From Bacteroidaceae bacterium (GTDB lineage Bacteria; Bacteroidota; Bacteroidia; Bacteroidales; Bacteroidaceae), in assembly GCA_017529865.1 (NCBI GenBank), contig JAFXNA010000004.1:1-64000 (forward strand): a stretch of 64,000 nt of DNA, read 5' to 3'. The notes under the pieces are model-generated. The model saw only the letters and a program-made list of their open reading frames with translations, was not told where the DNA came from and searched no databases. The translations under genes and the position numbers were made by a program. Position 1 is the stretch's first letter; every line of letters begins with the position of its first letter. Shown piece by piece: positions 47,381 to 54,611 of this stretch.

Positions 47381-47406
47381 CCCACCCGAAATGAACGGGT
47401 GAGATG
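47378..47406 (-). promoter_or_regulatory. Hairpin over a start codon
   Basis: CATCCCACCCG and CGGGTGAGATG arms (10 of 11 paired) with a 7-nt loop, covering the ATG of the 133-aa gene. It has no T-run. A translation-control stem is possible. Confidence 0.55.
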
Positions 47407-47430
47407 ACCCGCACTCTCCGTGGTTGAATA

Positions 47431-47772
47431 CTAGGTATGCTTAGCAGCCTGCTTCATGAAGTTGGCGTGTATTCCGTACACGGTCTTCATGTCGCCCTGC
47501 TGGAACGCAGTCACAGCGTCCTTAGCTTCCCTGAGGACAGCGACGATGCGGGAGTAATACTCCTTGTCGTGACGCTTCTTCATGTAGGAGGCACTGTCCT
47601 GAAGAGCCTTCAGTTCGTGACGGATTTCCGTCTGGGTCTTGCACTTGCTGATGACACGTTCGAGGTGGCGTGCGGCACGGAGGTTAATCTTGCCGAGGTC
47701 GCTGTTTACGTCGCAACCGACTGTCCTGTGGGAACGGTCGGCTATCCTTTTCATGTATGCTTCGTTTTTCAT
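47431..47772 (-). CDS. Unknown helical basic protein, 113 aa
   Basis: Starts MKNEAYMKRIADRSHRTVGC. Helical and basic (LRAARHLERVISKCKTQTEI). AAAGGATGCTAAA precedes the ATG. Not recognised. Confidence 0.74.
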   Translation of the reverse strand: MKNEAYMKRIADRSHRTVGCDVNSDLGKINLRAARHLERVISKCKTQTEIRHELKALQDSASYMKKRHDKEYYSRIVAVLREAKDAVTAFQQGDMKTVYGIHANFMKQAAKHT

Positions 47773-47853
47773 TTTAGCATCCTTTGTATTGGGTGAACCG
47801 CATTATTCAGCATCTTCCCGGCGTGCTGGCTGTGCGGAATCAGCGTTTGCCGT

Positions 47854-48339
47854 TCAAAAGTTCGATAATATCCTGTCCGCCTTGATTTGCCTGATTTTAC
47901 GCTGCATCGTAAGCATGTCAACGACAAACGTCTTGAACCCAGAGGTAACATCGTTGATTGAAACCGAATTGACGGTAACGGTGTTGTTTACACGGTTCAA
48001 CATGGGGTTTCCAGCATATTTTTCATAAAATTCCAGAACAAGTATGGATTGTGGCGTGTCCTCTAGTTTATCCAGGTTGATGCTGCTGTGAAATTGGCTG
48101 CTGTCATTAATCGACAGGCTGTTGATTTCCTCTGGGCCGTAGAAAGGGTACAGACGCAGGGTTTTGTCGTTGAGCATCGCCACGCATGTCTGGGACATCT
48201 TTTGCAGGAACGATGCGTCGTCGTAGTCGCAAGCGGACGAGAAATAGAACGTGCTGGAACTGGCTTCCTTCCACGTCCTGACGACGCTTTTCGAAAGCCC
48301 GCAACCTTGAAGCATCCTGTCTATCTCGTTGAAGGTCAT
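47854..48339 (-). CDS. Unknown protein with TFNEIDRMLQGCGL start, 161 aa
   Basis: Starts MTFNEIDRMLQGCGLSKSVV, similar to the N-termini at 11644-12165 and 32920-33333. The middle contains SSSTFYFSSACDYDDASFLQ; the end is basic and helical. The ATG overlaps the nuclease gene's stop (ATGA). Function unknown. Confidence 0.74.
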   Translation of the reverse strand: MTFNEIDRMLQGCGLSKSVVRTWKEASSSTFYFSSACDYDDASFLQKMSQTCVAMLNDKTLRLYPFYGPEEINSLSINDSSQFHSSINLDKLEDTPQSILVLEFYEKYAGNPMLNRVNNTVTVNSVSINDVTSGFKTFVVDMLTMQRKIRQIKADRILSNF

Positions 48340-49133
48340 GCGAGTATCGTCCTCTTGATTACGTCGGAAACGTCTATGATTCCGTAAGGTTTAGCGTCGC
48401 CCTCGGCAGGGATGTGGCATATCCACATCGCACCGACCTTGAGAGGTGTGTTCAGTTCGAGTATCGCCTTGTACATGCTGAGCTGTATGCAGTAGTGATG
48501 ATAGTTTATGTCGTAGAAGTTTTCGAACGGGGCGTACATCTTGGTCGTGTACGGCTTCGGTTCGAAATCAAGATGAGAATTGGTTTTCCAGTCCCCGATT
48601 ACCAGCTTGTTCGACACCTTGTCATACAGTAGGATATCCATCGTGCCGCAAATGAGGTGCTTCTTGTCGTAGACGGGAAGTTCAACCCTGATTGGGATAT
48701 ACCGCTCGGACAGCTTCGAGAACAAAGCCTTGCACTTGGGTATTCTCCGTTCAAAATCGGCCTGAATATCGTCGTATTTGTAACGTTTTCTAAACTTATG
48801 CGTATATGACTTTCGGGCCCACAGGTTTTCCATGACGCTATGAACCTCGTGCCCGATGTCCTTGCCGTATTCGTTCTTGTCCTTCCACATGGCAAGCACT
48901 TCTTTCGCAGTGACCTTCCTGCCCTGCTGCTTGGACATCTTGGCGGCAGTAAACGGAGCAACTTCCTTATCGTTGAACGGGTCGTGAAGCTCTTCAATGA
49001 CGGTAGATACGGACTTATACACGTTACCCTCGGAATCGGTATAGCGGTGCCCCTCGTCCTCGAAATAAATATCTCGGAACGAACTCCAAAGAATATCGTT
49101 TAACTTATATAAGTTAGGAACCTTTTCTTCCAT
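48336..49133 (-). CDS. PD-(D/E)XK nuclease (Cas4/RecB-like)
   Basis: A 265-aa protein. Seen: GHEVHSVMENLW (about 94-105, first helix), then CGTMDILLYDK near 162-172 (catalytic Asp) and LVIGDWKTN near 177-185 (the (D/E)XK as DWK), then YCIQLSMYKAILE near 220 (the Q...Y motif). This is the standard core of RecB/Cas4-type exonucleases that trim DNA ends. There is no cysteine cluster, unlike Cas4. It could process replication or recombination ends together with the phage polymerase. It has its own promoter at 49152-49180 and an AAGGAGAGCC site. Confidence 0.88.
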   Translation of the reverse strand: MEEKVPNLYKLNDILWSSFRDIYFEDEGHRYTDSEGNVYKSVSTVIEELHDPFNDKEVAPFTAAKMSKQQGRKVTAKEVLAMWKDKNEYGKDIGHEVHSVMENLWARKSYTHKFRKRYKYDDIQADFERRIPKCKALFSKLSERYIPIRVELPVYDKKHLICGTMDILLYDKVSNKLVIGDWKTNSHLDFEPKPYTTKMYAPFENFYDINYHHYCIQLSMYKAILELNTPLKVGAMWICHIPAEGDAKPYGIIDVSDVIKRTILA

Positions 49134-49151
49134 GGCTCTCCTTTTTGCGGA

Positions 49152-49180
49152 AAAATACTAAAAAAGTTCCAGATTGTCAA
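49152..49180 (-). promoter_or_regulatory. Sigma70-like promoter
   Basis: TTGACA (49175-49180), 17-bp spacer, TATTTT (49152-49157), driving the nuclease gene. It is divergent to the plus-strand genes from 49234. Confidence 0.75.
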
Positions 49181-49233
49181 CGTTTTCCCCGAAAAAGTTA
49201 TAAACTCTTTACAGTTAAGCATTGAGTATACTT

Positions 49234-50925
49234 ATGAACAATAAACAGCTTTTTGAGCAGTCAGCGAGCAAGATTCTGTCAAAGAACCAGCTCGAAGGAG
49301 TGATGAAGCTCCACAACGCCATATTTGAATGCGGGCAGGAAGAACTGGTTGCAGACACCGTGGCAGACGCCGTTGTTGACGCTGTCAGGGATTCCGTTGA
49401 CGAAGTGGCCGAAGAACAGGTCGATAACGTCGTAGATGACGCCGTCGAAAACGCCCCTTCAATAAAGATTGTCCCAGCGGACAGAGCCCGTCTCGAATCC
49501 CTTATCGACAGCATGAGCGATAAAGAAAAACAGATATTTTTCGAGAGCCTAGACGACCAGCAAGTACAGGTTCTAATGGAAGGCCGTATCGGGGCTTTAA
49601 CTAAGTTCTTGAATTTCTTTACAAAAGCAGGTCGAAAGGCGAATAGGCTGGATAAGTTTGAAAAATTGGCTTCGAAGGATGCCGATTTGACCAACAAGTG
49701 GCTAAACCTTTCAAAAATCGGCGATGGTAACCTCAATTCTAAAAACGCATCTGATTTAAGAAAACTCGGTATGAAGCGAGATGCCGTCCGTCAACAGATG
49801 AACGACATGAGATTCAAGGCTGGCAAGGGAGATGGCTCCGAGCTGAAGGAAATGGATAAAATTGCAAGGCAAAATAAGTCATTCAACTTTAATGCAGAGC
49901 AACTGGAAGGGTTTAAAGCCGATGAACTAGCCAAAGCAAAGAAGGCATATAACACAAGTATAAATAAGGCACAAGCGACTCTCAACAACGACGCCGAAGT
50001 ACAAGCACTTGAACAACAGCGCAAAACAGCGCTGGAGAACATAAAGAACAATCAAAATCTTACCCAACTCGACCGTGATGCGGCGATTAAGAACACCAAT
50101 AAGGAGTTTGACGAGAAGATTGCTAATACACAGGCTATGAAGAATTATAACAACTCAGTTAATAAAGCGACTACCAAATTTAACGACAACACGCAAGTGA
50201 TTAAGAACAAGTACCAGACTCACCTAGACGATGCGTACGAAAGAGCAGGTGGATTTGATGGCTTCAACGGAACTTCAAATGTAGGACGTGGCTCTCGATA
50301 CAGAGGAACGGGCCGTTATAACCAAGGGCCGTTCGGTAGTCCGTACGGATACCCTCCGTACATGAACCCAGAGGCATGGGGACAGTTCACTGGAAAGTTC
50401 TCAACAATGCGTAAAGTCGCTAGGGGACTTGTAGGAAGCTACAAAGCGTTCATGGCCGCTCTCAAGTTGGGTGCATTGGGCGTACTTGGCATTGGTGCGT
50501 ACAAGGTGTACAGCATCTTCTCCAACCCAGAAGAAGTTGACGCTGCTAACACTGGTTCCTTCGGCGGAATCTTTGGTGGTTCCAACAGTGGTTCCAACGG
50601 TGGTTCCAACGGTGATGAAGAGGAAGGAAGCACAGTCGATACTGTTAAGAAAGTGATTGCCGTACTAGGTGGCGGTGTGGCAGGTAATGTTATCGCACGT
50701 TTCCTCGGGTTCAACAACACCACTGGAAAGACGGTTGGCACACTACTCGGTGCCGCTCTAATGGCCTACTTCATGTTCCTGAACGGTGGTGACGAGGAGA
50801 ACGCCAAGGAAATGCTCGACGAATATAACAATGCAACCCCACAGGATAAGCAAATCATCAACGAGGCGTTGGACATCCCTGGTCTTGGCGAGGCATTGCA
50901 GAGCCTATACGATGAAAACCACTAA
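49234..50925 (+). CDS. Large Ala/Asn/Gly-rich protein, 563 aa, possible virion or internal protein
   Basis: Residues 1-30 (MNNKQLFEQSASKILSKNQL, then EGVMKLHNAIFE) resemble the start of the next gene's product (VDAHNALFEGFE). Next come an acidic/Val-rich stretch (DTVADAVVDAVRDSVDEVAE), long helices (about 120-335), a G/R/Y-rich stretch (RGSRYRGTGRYNQGPFGSPY), then two glycine-rich hydrophobic segments (LKLGALGVLGIGAYKVYSIF and VGTLLGAALMAYFMFLNGG). The layout suits a phage internal, ejection or membrane-interacting protein; none is recognised. The ATG has a weak site; an upstream TTG is less likely. Confidence 0.75.
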   Translation: MNNKQLFEQSASKILSKNQLEGVMKLHNAIFECGQEELVADTVADAVVDAVRDSVDEVAEEQVDNVVDDAVENAPSIKIVPADRARLESLIDSMSDKEKQIFFESLDDQQVQVLMEGRIGALTKFLNFFTKAGRKANRLDKFEKLASKDADLTNKWLNLSKIGDGNLNSKNASDLRKLGMKRDAVRQQMNDMRFKAGKGDGSELKEMDKIARQNKSFNFNAEQLEGFKADELAKAKKAYNTSINKAQATLNNDAEVQALEQQRKTALENIKNNQNLTQLDRDAAIKNTNKEFDEKIANTQAMKNYNNSVNKATTKFNDNTQVIKNKYQTHLDDAYERAGGFDGFNGTSNVGRGSRYRGTGRYNQGPFGSPYGYPPYMNPEAWGQFTGKFSTMRKVARGLVGSYKAFMAALKLGALGVLGIGAYKVYSIFSNPEEVDAANTGSFGGIFGGSNSGSNGGSNGDEEEGSTVDTVKKVIAVLGGGVAGNVIARFLGFNNTTGKTVGTLLGAALMAYFMFLNGGDEENAKEMLDEYNNATPQDKQIINEALDIPGLGEALQSLYDENH

Positions 50926-50943
50926 TGGTTTAAGGAGAATGTT

Positions 50944-52170
50944 ATGAACAATATGCAGAAATACGATGTCGCTCTCATGGAAGGGGTAAGTCCCAAGAGG
51001 CTTGCCAAGAAGCGCATGAGGGCATTTATTGAGGCCGTAAGCGAAATCGCTCCTAAAGCTCTGGTAGAGGCTGTCGTTGACGCACACAACGCACTGTTTG
51101 AAGGGTTTGAGTTCCGACTTCCTAACGGAGTACGTGGAATTACTGGTGCTCGACCAAGTGGTTTCAGCCATGGCTATGGCAACAAGACAATATACAATGG
51201 AAACGACCTTGTTCGTACCCGTTCCAATCCGAGGCCTCCTACTGCCGCAAACACAGACTTTCACTTGCAGACACATCAACAAGGTTCTTTTGCTCCTGTG
51301 AGTCACGGCAATGTCGTAACGTACGACCCAGCCCCAAGGATTGACCCACGTGAACCTGAGACACGTATCACGTACCACCCTGATACAAGCTGGGAAGAAC
51401 AACGCATGGCAGAGGCGGCTCCGCCTCCTCCACCTCCAGAAGAGCTGCCAGCACCACAGGCAGTACGCCAGCACGCACCGCAGCCTGCTCCTGCCCCAGC
51501 TCCGACACCAGAACAGCCGAAGGCAGAATGCCCTCCTGTATGTCCAGAACCAGCTCCTGCCCCTACTACCGAAGTGCCATCTAAAAATGATGCGGGCACG
51601 CCGAAGAAGGAAGCACCTAAGAAGGCGGCAAAACCATATACATGGAATCCAAAGGATTTCGAGGCGATACAGAGTCCCAAGTGCAGCACAACTCATCCAT
51701 TCGTTATTAATCTCATCTCATACAGTTCTGATGAGGGAGAGATGGCAGCAAAGAGAGCAAGGAGTCTGTTCAACAAAAACATCGATGGTGTATACATTTA
51801 CCAGTTCGACGGTCTCGCCCAAAACACCACTCGTCGTGACGTATGGCGTGTTCGTATCGGACACTTCAAGTCCAAAGCGGCTGCCCGTACATACTTCCGC
51901 AAGTTTGTACACCCAATTGTTGGCGACCAGTACAAATGGTGGGTTGGAAGATGCGATGGCGATAAAGGTGATAAGATGAAGGACGGTACATTCAGGCTCG
52001 CCAAAGACATCACCGATAACGACTGCGTTGACATTAGCTCTCAAAAGAAAAGTTCAGAGCAGCCATCTTCCAATGCGTCGTCACAACCTGCCGAAAACAA
52101 GCAGGCTACACCGAAGGTCGTAACTAAACCTGGCGATAAACCGTTTATGGATTTCGCCGACGAAAAGTAA
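50944..52170 (+). CDS. Pro-rich protein with SPOR-like C-terminus, 408 aa
   Basis: Starts MNNMQKYDVALMEGVSPKRL with AAGGAGAATGTT before it. Residues about 40-55 (VDAHNALFEGFEF) match the start region of the upstream protein. About 155-215 is a Pro/Ala linker (PPPPPPEELPAP and on). About 250-350 reads FVINLISYSSDEGEMAAKRA, YIYQFDGLAQNTTR, DVWRVRIGHFKSKAAARTYF and YKWWVGRCDGD, the strand-helix-strand pattern of SPOR domains (peptidoglycan-binding). A structural or cell-wall-contact role is likely if this is right. Confidence 0.72.
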   Translation: MNNMQKYDVALMEGVSPKRLAKKRMRAFIEAVSEIAPKALVEAVVDAHNALFEGFEFRLPNGVRGITGARPSGFSHGYGNKTIYNGNDLVRTRSNPRPPTAANTDFHLQTHQQGSFAPVSHGNVVTYDPAPRIDPREPETRITYHPDTSWEEQRMAEAAPPPPPPEELPAPQAVRQHAPQPAPAPAPTPEQPKAECPPVCPEPAPAPTTEVPSKNDAGTPKKEAPKKAAKPYTWNPKDFEAIQSPKCSTTHPFVINLISYSSDEGEMAAKRARSLFNKNIDGVYIYQFDGLAQNTTRRDVWRVRIGHFKSKAAARTYFRKFVHPIVGDQYKWWVGRCDGDKGDKMKDGTFRLAKDITDNDCVDISSQKKSSEQPSSNASSQPAENKQATPKVVTKPGDKPFMDFADEK

Positions 52171-52180
52171 GGAGTGAATT

Positions 52181-53746
52181 ATGGAAAAGAAGTATATTAT
52201 CGTAAGCAAAAAAGACGGTAAGCCAATAGACAACAAGCAATACACAAAAGAAGAATTCAAGAAGAAGGCTTACGAACTCATGGAGCAAACTGGGTTGGAC
52301 AGAGACGCGATGAACGATACTTTCACCTATCAGGAAGTAGCTGAAGGCGGCGTCTCCACGGAAGAGAACACATCTGGTTCACCCAAAGCTACTAACGGTG
52401 AGTTTGACTCGGAAGACAAGAGTGATGATTACGAGTTTCAGGACAAGAACGACACATATCAGGCCACCGTCTCCGACGACGATGAAGGCTGGAACAAGGT
52501 ACTCGATAATTTGGACCAAATTCCACCAGACATCGCAGGCCTTGTTAGCGAACATAAAGATAGTCTCGCACTTAAAGAAGGAGGCACAAACGGAAACGCT
52601 GCTATGAAGAAAAACGCTATCCGCGTTCTGTACGTGTATAACGAGTTTCTTAAATTTTACAATACATACTGCTCAAACGACGGTAAGCTTCCCCCTCAGC
52701 TTGCAGCATACCTCAGAACGGGAAAGGGGTTCGGCCTTATAAAGGGATTTACACGTGAGGCCTCATGCGACGTAATCAAAAAAGATATGACATCAATCCT
52801 TGAGGACATGTTCGAGGCAATAGACGACTACTACAAGTCTGACGACCCAGGTAGCGAAATCGAGGAGTTCTACGACGAGGTCAAGGATTTTGACGAAGAA
52901 CTTGAAAATCTTGCCGAGCTGCTAACTAATCTAAGTGAAGAAAGTTCAAAGAACTGGAATATAGACCCTGACGACAAGAAGCGTTTGGCCAAGCTAACGG
53001 CAGAGAACGACGAAGCTTTCAAGAAGTTCTGCGGAGGAAATCCGACGGGCAAATCACTGTCCAAATACCTCATGGACATTGCAATAAACAAGTATCATCT
53101 TGGACGGCTCAAGATGAACTTCAATGACCCAGAGAGCACGCTAGATGGTAGCTGGACTAGCCCAGAAGCAAAGGAATCCAAAAACGTAAGGTTGAGCGAG
53201 AACATAGATGACTATCTCGACTTGAAGCATGCGAAAATTCTCGATACCGATGAGGACAAAAAGAATCTCAAAGAAATCACTGACGCCTTCGAAAAGGGAG
53301 ACATGACACAAAAAGATGCACAAGGTGCAATCAACAGGCTGGTAATCGCGGCCCGTGACAAAATGGTGGAATCCCTTAGACTTTTCTTTAAGTTCGTTGG
53401 CATCACAAAGACAGATAAAATGAATCTGTTCACATCAGGATTGAAACGTCTTGATGAACCCGATTATCAGAACAACTGGCGTTCGCTTGTTAAACACTAC
53501 AAGGAATCCATTGAAAAGAAAATCGATATATTCAAGAATGCTCACTCCAACGACATGACAAAGGAGAGCCTTGATGAGTGCGTCAATATCCTCGACGGCC
53601 TTCTGAAAAATGCTGATGTCCTGCTTAAAGACGTTGAAGAAAAGAATGGTACTCAGCTGATGGCACATTCCCGTGAAATTAGCGAACGCATAAAGGAAGT
53701 TCAGGAAAAAACCGCTGCTGCACAGAAGGCTTTTCCGAAACAATAA
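52181..53746 (+). CDS. Acidic helical protein, 521 aa
   Basis: Not recognised. Starts MEKKYIIVSKKDGKPIDNKQ after AAGGAGTGAATT. Acidic (DEGWNKVLDNLDQIPPDIAG; KDFDEELENLAELLTNLSEE) and helical to the end (TAAAQKAFPKQ). It has the style of the acidic 451-aa protein at 37820-39175. It closes the three-gene block and is followed by a terminator. Confidence 0.76.
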   Translation: MEKKYIIVSKKDGKPIDNKQYTKEEFKKKAYELMEQTGLDRDAMNDTFTYQEVAEGGVSTEENTSGSPKATNGEFDSEDKSDDYEFQDKNDTYQATVSDDDEGWNKVLDNLDQIPPDIAGLVSEHKDSLALKEGGTNGNAAMKKNAIRVLYVYNEFLKFYNTYCSNDGKLPPQLAAYLRTGKGFGLIKGFTREASCDVIKKDMTSILEDMFEAIDDYYKSDDPGSEIEEFYDEVKDFDEELENLAELLTNLSEESSKNWNIDPDDKKRLAKLTAENDEAFKKFCGGNPTGKSLSKYLMDIAINKYHLGRLKMNFNDPESTLDGSWTSPEAKESKNVRLSENIDDYLDLKHAKILDTDEDKKNLKEITDAFEKGDMTQKDAQGAINRLVIAARDKMVESLRLFFKFVGITKTDKMNLFTSGLKRLDEPDYQNNWRSLVKHYKESIEKKIDIFKNAHSNDMTKESLDECVNILDGLLKNADVLLKDVEEKNGTQLMAHSREISERIKEVQEKTAAAQKAFPKQ

Positions 53747-53767
53747 TCATATTTAACTCAATGCAAA

Positions 53768-53796
53768 AAAGAAGCGGTCCGAAAGGGCCGCTTCTT
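53768..53796. terminator. Strong hairpin terminator
   Basis: AAAGAAGCGG-CC-GAAA-GG-CCGCTTCTTT stem between converging genes; A and T runs on both sides allow action in both directions. Confidence 0.85.
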
Positions 53797-53829
53797 TGCA
53801 GTCTTGCAGAAGATGTACGGGATGTAAGT

Positions 53830-54600
53830 TTACGCTTGTGTCCCATCCTTCCAGAAACAGTAAAGGCAACCGTGAGGGCAACGGCCAGGTTTAACCCCGA
53901 GAATCTGCTTCTTTGCGAGGCACTTGCAGTCCCCCCTCTGCTTTGTATCAGGGGCACCATATTCCTTCTGTCGTTCCCTGTCGAATCCGAGCAGTTCAAG
54001 GTCATAATAGCTTGCACACCCGCAATGTACGAAGTTATACGGGAAAAGTTTCGGTTCTGCACAGCACTCGAATTTGAAATACTGGTAGAACGGGCAGAAT
54101 ATGGTATCAATTCTCCTAAACACCGCGTCTGGTGCGGTGAACGTGTCGTAGAACACCTTATATCCGACCGAGGCGAGTCGCTCCTTCACATGCGGATAAA
54201 GGTCAACCACGGACACGCGGCACCTGATTTGGTTTCTGAATTCTTCTACGACAGGTTTCCACATTTCCAGGACCTTTACGATATTGTCCTGTGTCTCCTT
54301 GGACCATAGGATAATCGGGTCAAGCCTTAGGACATAGTGCGTAAGCGGAAACCCACGAGACAACAGCTTCCTGAACTGGGCAAATTCATGTTCGGGTGTA
54401 TGAACATTTGGTTCAAGTACGGTTCCACCCTGGCCTGTTACTGTGTGGTGAAAGATGACCCTGTCCTGTACTATCAGGAGCTTTTCAATCATTTCGTCGT
54501 TGAGTTCCTTGGAAATGACGATGTTTGCTTCCAGCAGCTTCGTTTCCCAATCCTGTACGAAACACGGGTCGTACGTTTCCGTTATTCCTATCTTCTTCAT
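53830..54600 (-). CDS. DUF1848-family protein
   Basis: A 256-aa protein. Seen: DRVIFHHTVTGQGGTVLEPN (about 46-65), then THYVLRLDPIILWSKE near 87, RCRVSVVDLYPHVKERL near 125 and, at the end, CKCLAKKQILGVKPGRCPHG with CLYCFW. This is the full DUF1848 pattern (H.T(I/V)TG.G..LEPN; (L/R)(R/Y)DPI; S.VD.Y; C.C......C.HGC.YC). The family is radical-SAM/spore-photolyase related by the CxxxxCxxC-type cluster, but its reaction is unproven. Start after CGGAGGGAGT. It lies just after DNA polymerase on the same strand (11-bp gap) and could be linked to DNA repair. Confidence 0.85.
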   Translation of the reverse strand: MKKIGITETYDPCFVQDWETKLLEANIVISKELNDEMIEKLLIVQDRVIFHHTVTGQGGTVLEPNVHTPEHEFAQFRKLLSRGFPLTHYVLRLDPIILWSKETQDNIVKVLEMWKPVVEEFRNQIRCRVSVVDLYPHVKERLASVGYKVFYDTFTAPDAVFRRIDTIFCPFYQYFKFECCAEPKLFPYNFVHCGCASYYDLELLGFDRERQKEYGAPDTKQRGDCKCLAKKQILGVKPGRCPHGCLYCFWKDGTQA

Positions 54601-54611
54601 ACTCCCTCCGT

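Noticed and set aside
47378-47444. tRNA-like fold (GCAT-type acceptor arms plus an ACCCG/CGGGT arm)
   Set aside because: The loop is not a T-loop, D-arm and anticodon arm do not form, and it overlaps a coding end.
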